Assembly (NCBI RefSeq): GCF_000007705.1
Contig: NC_005085.1
Location: 3,481,752 to 3,545,751, forward strand
DNA from: Chromobacterium violaceum ATCC 12472
Lineage (GTDB): Bacteria > Pseudomonadota > Gammaproteobacteria > Burkholderiales > Chromobacteriaceae
Length of the DNA stretch: 64,000 nucleotides
Direction of reading: 5' to 3'
Position 1 is the stretch's first letter; every line of letters starts with the position of its first letter. This document shows positions 57,789 to 64,000 of the stretch, in pieces. The notes under the pieces were generated by a model. The model did no database searches, was not told the DNA's origin, and was given only the letters and a program-made list of their open reading frames with translations. The translations under genes and the position numbers were made by a program.

Positions 57789-57804
57789 TTTCCGGAGACA
57801 GAAT

Positions 57805-60054
57805 ATGCGAAGCCTTCCCCTCGCCGCGCTGTGCCTGGCCCTGGCCGCGGCGCTGTCGGCGCCGGCCCACGCCGCGCCCAAAACCTACAAGATGCCGCAC
57901 CAGGCCAAGACCCAGGCCAAACCCAGACAGCCGGCGCCGCCGAGATTGTGGCGCCAGCGTCCGCCGACCGACTTCCAGGCCCGCTACCGTTTGCAGGACA
58001 ACCGCACCGTGATCGGCCGCCCGCTGAAGAAGCTGATCCGCCACACCGCCACGCCGCAGTGCCAGGACATGAACGCGATGGCCGGCCACAGCGGCACCGA
58101 TCTCGCCAACTACCTGGCCAGCCTGCCCGACTACACCTGCACCTACGGCCTGTTCGCGCTGGACAAGACGCTGGCCTCCGCCATCTACACCCCGGCCAAC
58201 CTCAACGCCGTGGCCAGCCGCTTCGCGCAGGAGGCCGCCGCCTACAACGCCTCGTCGATGACGCTGGTCAACCTCACGCTCTACCTGCGCGCCGGCTACT
58301 ACCTGGCCAGCACCGGCACGCTGCCGGCGCTGGACGCCAATCTGCAGGCCGTGCTGCGCCCCGGCATCAAGCAACTGGCCGACGGCGCGGCGCTGTTCGC
58401 CGCCAATGCCCAGGCGCCCACCACCGCCCACGAGGTGATGACGCTGATCACCAATATGGCGGACGAGGCCTACTACCTGCCCTCCATCCGGACCATCGTC
58501 CAGCGCTACACCAACACCGCGGCCAACCCGAACGCCGCGCAGGCGCTGCGCGAAACCACCGCCAGCCAGGGCTTCACCGGCGCGCTGACCGTGTTCTTCT
58601 ACGCCCATGGCCGCGCCAACGCCGCGCCGCTGCTGCAGAACGACGGCAGCTACTCGGCGGCGCTGACCCAATTCGTCCAGGCGGACAAAGCCGGCCTGCT
58701 CGGCACCGAAACCGCCTACCAGCTGGGCGACGCCACCCGCGAAGGCCTGCGCTTCATGCAGTACCCGGCGCTGAAACCGGCGATCAAGCCCCAGGCCAAG
58801 GCCATCCTGGCCGGCAGCAGCATGACCGGCGCCGACAACGAGTTGTGGCTGGCGGCGGCCGAAGCGGTGAAGTACTACGACAACGACAACTGCGCCGAGT
58901 ACGGCACCTGCGGCTTCGAAACCAGGCTGGCCGACGCCATCCTGGTCAACCGCTACACCTGCAGCCCCACCATCCATATCCGGGCCCAGGAAATGACCAC
59001 GGACCAGATGCAATCCTCCTGCGCGCTGCTGCAGAAGGAGGAGTCGTACTTCCACCAGATGCTGCAGACGCGCAACCAGCCGGTGGCCAACGACAACAGC
59101 ACCTCGCTGGAGGTGGTGGTATTCGACGACTACAACAATTACTCCAAGTACGCCGGTGTGATCTACGGCATCTCCACCGACAACGGCGGCATGTATCTGG
59201 AAGGCAACCCGGCCGATCCGAACAACCAGGCCCGCTTCATCGCCCACGAGGCCTCGTGGCTGCGCCCGGTGTTCAAGGTATGGAATCTGGAGCATGAATA
59301 CATCCACTACCTGGACGGCCGCTTCGACATGTACGGCGACTTCGCCGCCGCCACCCAGCAGCCGACGGTATGGTGGATAGAGGGACTGGCCGAATACCTG
59401 TCGCTGCGCAACGACAACCAGACCGCCATCGACGTCGCCAAGACCGGCAACTACAAACTGAGCCAGATCTTCGGCAACACCTACGACATGCCCGATTACG
59501 TCACCCGCGCCTACCGCTGGGGCTATATGGCCACCCGCTTCATGTTCGAGCGCCACCGCGCCGACGTCGACGCCATGCTGCCGCTGTTCCGCAAGGGCGA
59601 CTACGCGGGCGGCTACATGGGCATGATGCGGCAGATCGGCAGCCGCTACGACGGCGAATTCGCCAGCTGGGCGCAAAGCGCCACCACCGCCGGCCAGCCG
59701 CCGCTGCCGCCGTCTACCGGCCTGCCGGCCTGCAACGAGGGCTATCCGGAACGGCTGGGCAAGAATTGCTCGATTTCCGGCCTGTCCTCGTCCAGCGCCG
59801 CCTACGCCACCATCTGGGTGCCGGCCGGCGCGCGCAATCTGAAGCTGTGGACCAGCGGCGGCAGCGGCGACGTGGATCTCTACGTGGCCAAGGACCGCTA
59901 TCCGACGCCGGCCAGCTACGACTACGCGTCGGCCGCCTCCGGCAACGAGGAATCGGTGGCCATCGCCGCGCCTCAGGCCGGCCACTGGTACTACCTGACG
60001 CTGCAGGCGAAGCAGCCTTTCGCCAACGTCGCCGTCAGCGCCAGCTACGAATAG
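57805..60054 (+). CDS. Secreted M9-family collagenase
   Basis: 749 residues. MRSLPLAALCLALAAALSAP is a signal peptide. The N-terminal activator domain (about 80-390) contains CQDMNAMAGHSGTDLANYLA. The catalytic zinc motif is WNLEHEYIHYLDGRFDMYGD, with His497, Glu498 and His501, and WWIEGLAEYLS supplies the third ligand Glu. A pre-peptidase C-terminal (PPC) domain (about 640-749: LKLWTSGGSGDVDLYVAKDR) ends the protein. It should degrade collagen outside the cell, in line with a soil or opportunistic pathogen lifestyle. Confidence 0.93.
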   Translation: MRSLPLAALCLALAAALSAPAHAAPKTYKMPHQAKTQAKPRQPAPPRLWRQRPPTDFQARYRLQDNRTVIGRPLKKLIRHTATPQCQDMNAMAGHSGTDLANYLASLPDYTCTYGLFALDKTLASAIYTPANLNAVASRFAQEAAAYNASSMTLVNLTLYLRAGYYLASTGTLPALDANLQAVLRPGIKQLADGAALFAANAQAPTTAHEVMTLITNMADEAYYLPSIRTIVQRYTNTAANPNAAQALRETTASQGFTGALTVFFYAHGRANAAPLLQNDGSYSAALTQFVQADKAGLLGTETAYQLGDATREGLRFMQYPALKPAIKPQAKAILAGSSMTGADNELWLAAAEAVKYYDNDNCAEYGTCGFETRLADAILVNRYTCSPTIHIRAQEMTTDQMQSSCALLQKEESYFHQMLQTRNQPVANDNSTSLEVVVFDDYNNYSKYAGVIYGISTDNGGMYLEGNPADPNNQARFIAHEASWLRPVFKVWNLEHEYIHYLDGRFDMYGDFAAATQQPTVWWIEGLAEYLSLRNDNQTAIDVAKTGNYKLSQIFGNTYDMPDYVTRAYRWGYMATRFMFERHRADVDAMLPLFRKGDYAGGYMGMMRQIGSRYDGEFASWAQSATTAGQPPLPPSTGLPACNEGYPERLGKNCSISGLSSSSAAYATIWVPAGARNLKLWTSGGSGDVDLYVAKDRYPTPASYDYASAASGNEESVAIAAPQAGHWYYLTLQAKQPFANVAVSASYE

Positions 60055-60068
60055 CGGGATGGGGCTTC

Positions 60069-60097
60069 GCCGCGGCGGCATTCGGCGCCGCCGCGGC
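60069..60097 (+). terminator. GC-rich hairpin terminator of the collagenase gene
   Basis: GCCGCGGCGGC-ATTCGGC-GCCGCCGCGGC is an 11-bp all-GC stem starting 15 bases after the stop, followed by ATTCTTGC. It is strong in stem and weak in T-run. Confidence 0.7.
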
Positions 60098-60223
60098 ATT
60101 CTTGCAAAACGCATACAGATGAGCGATGCTGTTTTAAATAAATGCCAAAGGAATAAGTGTCGGATCGGATGGCGCCTCCATCTCGCCGCCCGGCGGCGGC
60201 ATTTGCGCAAGGATCGTCCCATC

Positions 60224-60979
60224 ATGAACATGCCCCTGCAGCAGCCGCATCTCGTCAGCGACCTGCCCGCCGTCCGCGCGATGGCCGCGCTGTTCGACCA
60301 CCTGCCCGACGTGGTGTTCGCGGTCAAGGATCTGGACAGCCGCTACCTGGCGCTCAGCGAAGGCTGCGTGCACCGCTGCGCGCTGCGCAACCGCGTCCAG
60401 GCCGAGGGCCGCACCGCGCACGAGCTGTTTCCCCACGCGATGGCGAACCGCTACCGGGAACAGGACAGCCTGCTGTTCGCCGAACGGCTGCCGCTGCGCA
60501 ACCGGCTGGACCTGACCGTCTACCCGGACGGCTCGCCCGGCTGGTGCCTGACCAGCAAGCAGCCGCTGCTCCATCCTGACGGCCGCCTGCTGGGCCTGGT
60601 CTGCATCTCGAAAGACCTGGCCGACCTCACCCGCGAAAGGCTGCTGGACGCGCGCTTCGCCGCCTGCGTCGATCACATCCAGGCCCACTACCACCGCCCG
60701 CTGCACCTCGAGGAACTGTGCGATCTGTCCGGCCTCAGCATCGGCCAGCTGGACCGCAGGATGAAGCGGGTGTTCCAGCTGTGCGCCGGCGATTTCATCC
60801 GCCGCACGCGGATGGAAGCCGCCTGCCACGCGATACGCCACAGCCGCCGTCCGCTGGCCGACATCGCCGCCGGCTGCGGTTTTTCCGACCAGAGCGCCCT
60901 CACCCGGCTATGCCGCCAGTTGCTGGGACTCAGTCCGCGCCAGCTCCGCTGGCAGGCGCTGGCCGCGCAGCAGACCTGA
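60224..60979 (+). CDS. PAS-AraC type transcriptional regulator
   Basis: 251 residues from MNMPLQQPHLVSDLPAVRAM; the open frame continues upstream but lacks similarity. Residues 20-135 form a PAS-like domain (LFDHLPDVVFAVKDLDSRYL). The AraC-type double helix-turn-helix occupies about 155-245: HYHRPLHLEELCDLSGLSIG and ADIAAGCGFSDQSALTRLCR. The C-terminal 50 bases overlap the convergent LysR gene. Targets are unknown; the neighbouring collagenase is a possibility. Confidence 0.85.
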   Translation: MNMPLQQPHLVSDLPAVRAMAALFDHLPDVVFAVKDLDSRYLALSEGCVHRCALRNRVQAEGRTAHELFPHAMANRYREQDSLLFAERLPLRNRLDLTVYPDGSPGWCLTSKQPLLHPDGRLLGLVCISKDLADLTRERLLDARFAACVDHIQAHYHRPLHLEELCDLSGLSIGQLDRRMKRVFQLCAGDFIRRTRMEAACHAIRHSRRPLADIAAGCGFSDQSALTRLCRQLLGLSPRQLRWQALAAQQT

Positions 60980-61883
60980 GCCACTGGTACATTCTTTCCA
61001 TCGCGTCGCTGCGCAAGGCGTTCTCCGGCCGCGACAGCCACCATTGCGCGCCCGGCAGCCTCGGATAGCCGGCCAGCGTCCGCAGTCGGCCTTCGCGCAG
61101 ATCCTCATCCACTGCCAACGAGGACAGGCAGGCGATGCCGTGGCCTCGCAGCGCGGCGTCGCGCGCCAGCTGGACATCGTCGTAGATGGCCGCCACCCCG
61201 AGCCGCTGCTGCAATCGGCGCGCTTCCGCTTCGACGCCATCCGGCAGCCGCGCCCGCTCCAGGCACACCAGCCGCGCCCAGTCACGGTGACGCTCGAACG
61301 GCAGCCCCGCCAGCCTTTCGGCCAGCGCCGGCGCGCAGACGAACAGCCACTCGTCGCGCAGCCAGCGCGCATCCTCCCAGCCGGCCATGGCCAGGGGCCG
61401 CGGCGAAATCAGCAGATCCAGGTCGACCTCGTCCGCCTGGCCGGGCGCCTCGTCGGTGGACAGCAAGGGGACGATATCGGGGTGGGCGGCGCGCAGCGCG
61501 GGCAGCCGCGGCTGCAGCCAGCCCTGCAGCAGAGAGGCCGGCCCCACCAGCGCCACCAGGCCGGGATCGGTGTAAGCGGCGATCCGGTCCAGGCCGCGAC
61601 GCAGGGTTTCCAACGCGCGCCCCACGCTTTGCAGCAGCATTTCGCCGGCGAAAGTCAGTTCCACGCCGCGCCCCACCCGGTGGAACAGCGGCTGGCCGAC
61701 GAATGCCTCCAGTTGCTGGATCTGGTGGCTGATCGCCGATTGCGACAGGTGCAGCGACTCGGCGGCGCGGGAGAAGCTGCCTATCCGCGCGGCGGCCTCG
61801 AAACCGGCCAACAACCTCAGCGAAGGCAGCCTTGACGCGCGCTCCTCCGGCGATTCCTCGCCGATTGCCTGGTGCTCAGACAT
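60930..61883 (-). CDS. LysR-family regulator (GcvA-like)
   Basis: 317 residues from MSEHQAIGEESPEERASRLP; a GTG/ATG-type codon five residues upstream is possible. LPSLRLLAGFEAAARIGSFS, AAESLHLSQSAISHQIQQLE is the helix-turn-helix of the GcvA-like branch. It begins 11 bases behind the agmatine-deiminase-family gene on the same strand and probably belongs to its operon. Its 3' end overlaps the AraC gene by 50 bases. Confidence 0.87.
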   Translation of the reverse strand: MSEHQAIGEESPEERASRLPSLRLLAGFEAAARIGSFSRAAESLHLSQSAISHQIQQLEAFVGQPLFHRVGRGVELTFAGEMLLQSVGRALETLRRGLDRIAAYTDPGLVALVGPASLLQGWLQPRLPALRAAHPDIVPLLSTDEAPGQADEVDLDLLISPRPLAMAGWEDARWLRDEWLFVCAPALAERLAGLPFERHRDWARLVCLERARLPDGVEAEARRLQQRLGVAAIYDDVQLARDAALRGHGIACLSSLAVDEDLREGRLRTLAGYPRLPGAQWWLSRPENALRSDAMERMYQWLRSAARPAPASGAGAD

Positions 61884-61894
61884 GTCCGTCCCCC

Positions 61895-62884
61895 TCAAGC
61901 GGGCTGCTGCTGCGTCGCGCAGTGAATGCCGCCGCCGCCGGCCGCGATGGCGTCTATGTTCAGCTGCACCACCTCGCGTTCCGGGAACAGCTCGCGCAAC
62001 GCGCTCCTGGCGTTGCGGTCTGCCCTGGCGTCGCCGAACTCCAGCGCGATCACCGCGCCATTGCAGACGTAGAAATTGATGTAGCCGGCGGCCATCTCAT
62101 CATCCTCGTACTCGGGCCGGACGCGGTCCGGCCCCGGAATCGCCACCACCTCCAGCTTGCGTCCGCGCGCATCGCGCGCTTGCCGCAGCATGGCCAGGTG
62201 ACGACGGGTCACCTGGTAGTCATAGGACGCCGGGTCGGTCTCCAGGCCGGCCACCACCACGCCGGGCCGGGCGAAGCGCGCGTAGAAATCAGTATGGCCG
62301 TCGGTGATGTCGCGCCCGGCCACGCCCGGCAGCCAGATCACCTTCTCCACGCCCAGCACACGGCGCAGCTCGCCCTCGCATTGCGCCTTGCTCCAGCCGG
62401 GATTGCGGTTGGCGTTGAGCACGCAGCTTTCCGTGATGATGGCCGTGCCTTCGCCGTCCACCTCGATGCCTCCGCCCTCCAGCACCAATCCGGACCGCAA
62501 CGGAAGCGCGCCCGCGCGCCCGGCGACGAAGCCGGCCACCCTGGCGTCGCGTCCGTGCGCCTGCTTGCCGCCCCAGCCGTTGAAATTGAAATCGACCGCG
62601 GCCATCCCGCCCGCGCCGGTTTTGACGAACACCGGCCCGCTGTCGCGTATCCACAAGTCGTCCAGCGGCTGCGCCACCAGCTCCACGCCTGAACCGCACA
62701 GCCTGCCCGCCAAATCCAGCTCGTTCTCGCGCGCCAGCATGCGCACCGGCTCGAAAGCCGCGATCGCCGACGCCACTCGCGCCAGATCCCGACGCACCTC
62801 CGGCAACAGGCGCGCGCCCCACACCGACAGGCTGGGGCCGAAGGCCATCCAGGTTGCCGCATGCGGCGCGCCTTCATCAGGCAT
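61895..62884 (-). CDS. Agmatine deiminase family protein
   Basis: 329 residues from MPDEGAPHAATWMAFGPSLS. The guanidine-modifying fold is complete: LDDLWIRDSGPVFVKTGAGG, VLEGGGIEVDGEGTAIITES, RDITDGHTDFYARFARPGVV, and the catalytic cysteine Cys322 in AGGGGIHCATQQQP. Members hydrolyse agmatine to N-carbamoylputrescine or act on related guanidines. A stronger start lies upstream at 62992 with GGGAG, reading a Tat signal (MVSRR, then FLGGSLLAAGGWLAGKTQA), but a TGA interrupts it at codon 6. The form given here would be cytoplasmic. Confidence 0.82.
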   Translation of the reverse strand: MPDEGAPHAATWMAFGPSLSVWGARLLPEVRRDLARVASAIAAFEPVRMLARENELDLAGRLCGSGVELVAQPLDDLWIRDSGPVFVKTGAGGMAAVDFNFNGWGGKQAHGRDARVAGFVAGRAGALPLRSGLVLEGGGIEVDGEGTAIITESCVLNANRNPGWSKAQCEGELRRVLGVEKVIWLPGVAGRDITDGHTDFYARFARPGVVVAGLETDPASYDYQVTRRHLAMLRQARDARGRKLEVVAIPGPDRVRPEYEDDEMAAGYINFYVCNGAVIALEFGDARADRNARSALRELFPEREVVQLNIDAIAAGGGGIHCATQQQPA

Positions 62885-62992
62885 GATGCGCCCGTCCGCG
62901 GCCGCCAGCGCGCCGCCTGCCTGCGTCTTGCCGGCCAGCCATCCCCCCGCCGCCAGCAGGCTTCCGCCCAGAAATCATCGTCTGCTCACCAT
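62885..62992 (-). pseudogene. Tat signal region interrupted by a stop codon
   Basis: In frame with the agmatine-deiminase gene the sequence reads MVSRR, a TGA (62977-62975), then FLGGSLLAAGGWLAGKTQA and GGALAAADGRI up to its Met. Twin arginines, a hydrophobic core and a GGGAG ribosome binding site at the right distance make this a former signal peptide. A single base change (for example CGA to TGA) or a reading error would explain it. Confidence 0.6.
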
Positions 62993-63233
62993 CGTTGTCT
63001 CCCTGACTGAATCCATGGGCAGGATTGTGCAAGCAGATCTTCATTTGAAAAATTGATTAATTTTCCGCAAACCAATCAAGTTACATCATATATCGATATG
63101 AAATTTTTCCTAACTGGTCTTTTAATGCACCAGTAAAAATACTAATGGCATGGAAATGCGATCGGCACTAACCCTATAACGGTATGACTGCTAGCCAAAC
63201 GCCCGGATTCCAAGCCCCACGGACCTGTCAACC

Positions 63234-64000
63234 ATGCTCAACTGCGCCAGCGAAAACAGGACGCCCCTCTCGGGCTCGCTCCCTCTGCCCGGCATCCGGG
63301 AAAGCGATGTCTGCTTCGAGCTGCTGATCCAGTTTGTGGAAGACCACGCGATCATCCTGCTGGATCCGGACGGGCTGATCCGAAGCTGGAACGCCGGCGC
63401 GGAGCGCATCCACGGCCACACCGTTCCGCAGGCGCTGGGCCGCCATTTCAGCTGCTTGCTGCCGCCCGCGGACGACGCCTACCTGCAGGCGATGCGCGAG
63501 CTGTCGCAGGCAGCTCAGGACGGCCGCTACGCCGGCGAGCGCTGGCACGTCCGCAACGACGGCAGCCGCTTTCTCGCCGACATTCTGCTGGTCCCGCTGC
63601 GGGACGCGGGCGGCGAGCTGCGCGGCTACGCCAAGATCACCCGCGACCTCAGCCATCGCAAACAGCTGGAGAATCGCTTCTGCCAGGTGGTCCAGGAATC
63701 GCCGAACGCGATGATCATGATCAACGGCGCGGGCTCCATCATCCTGTCCAACCGCCTGGCCGAAGCGATGTTCGGCTATCCCGGCGACGAACTGCTGGGC
63801 ATGAGCATCGAAAAACTGATGCCAGAGCGCTTCCGCGGCCGCCACGGCCACCTGCGCCAGGGTTTCCTGCGCCAGCCCGAAGCCCGGCCCATGGGGGTGG
63901 GCCGCGACCTGTACGGCCTGCGCAAGGACGGTTGCGAATTCCCGATCGAAATCGGCCTCAACCCCATCGAAACCGAGGCCGGTCCGATGGTGCTGGCCGG
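63234..64000 (+). CDS. PAS-domain signalling protein, N-terminal part
   Basis: 255 residues are visible and the gene runs off the right edge. Two PAS modules can be seen: FELLIQFVEDHAIILLDPDG to YAKITRDLSHRKQLE (about 28-145) and RFCQVVQESPNAMIMINGAG to PMVLA (about 146-255). The output domain lies beyond the window; a histidine kinase or GGDEF domain is likely. It is soluble at its start, with no signal peptide. Divergent from the agmatine-deiminase-family gene across a 240-base AT-rich gap with no other gene. Confidence 0.85.
   Translation, partial: MLNCASENRTPLSGSLPLPGIRESDVCFELLIQFVEDHAIILLDPDGLIRSWNAGAERIHGHTVPQALGRHFSCLLPPADDAYLQAMRELSQAAQDGRYAGERWHVRNDGSRFLADILLVPLRDAGGELRGYAKITRDLSHRKQLENRFCQVVQESPNAMIMINGAGSIILSNRLAEAMFGYPGDELLGMSIEKLMPERFRGRHGHLRQGFLRQPEARPMGVGRDLYGLRKDGCEFPIEIGLNPIETEAGPMVLA

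Noticed and set aside
57592..60327. Reverse frame of 911 codons opposite the collagenase
   Set aside because: Low-complexity Gly/Val/Arg/Gln text; the forward frame has signal peptide, zinc motif and PPC domain.

Overview
This window is a stretch of high-GC chromosome from a betaproteobacterium. The gene set and arrangement most resemble Chromobacterium or a close relative in the Chromobacteriaceae. This rests on recognising protein families, not on a database match. Coding density is high on both strands. I see no rRNA, tRNA, CRISPR array or insertion sequence.

Layout. 1-11,600 is mostly core genome: pmbA (cut by the left edge), darP, mog, a YheT-like hydrolase, a thioesterase, a lipoprotein, two HD-GYP proteins flanking a Tat-exported dienelactone hydrolase, a cold shock gene with a long leader, a DUF1415 gene, an acyltransferase, a glycine-zipper lipoprotein, dgt and a phosphatase. 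After msrB comes a compact copper-resistance cassette (12,515-16,742) encoding His/Met-rich envelope proteins and a CPC-type P-type ATPase. 16,928-23,551 holds a DabB-DabA inorganic carbon pump in one operon with a broken DUF6671 gene and a TsaC/Sua5 gene, opposite a LysR regulator. 24,196-31,759 is a ten-gene, tightly overlapping operon (FAD oxidoreductase, DUF1365, cyclopropane-type methyltransferase, DUF3833, SDR, SnoaL-like, DUF2256, FeS photolyase, lipocalin, Trp-rich protein). It runs divergently from a TetR gene, with a perfect palindrome between them.

A groES-groEL pair without the usual Gly-Gly-Met tail follows. Next is a MerR/DJ-1-like operon, a wrecked Old Yellow Enzyme gene and, about 4 kb away, an MFS exporter. 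All three are preceded by near-identical MerR-type promoters with 19-bp spacers, which suggests a local electrophile or drug-response regulon. A NagD-like HAD phosphatase follows, then an Mg2+-sensing M-box riboswitch in front of a short mgtE.

From 44,649 on, signalling dominates: an HD-GYP response regulator, a 1,729-residue eight-PAS hybrid kinase, a membrane diguanylate cyclase, a PAS-AraC regulator and a PAS protein cut by the right edge. Between these lie a two-gene amino-acid module (dehydratase plus ornithine-cyclodeaminase-like reductase) with a YheO-type regulator, a pirin/LysR pair, a secreted M9 collagenase, and an agmatine-deiminase-family gene whose Tat signal is interrupted by a stop codon.

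The most rewarding items are the three-promoter MerR regulon, the TetR-controlled lipid/photolyase operon, the M-box-mgtE pair, the DabAB operon with its double-lesion DUF6671 gene, and the Tat-signal stop codon.
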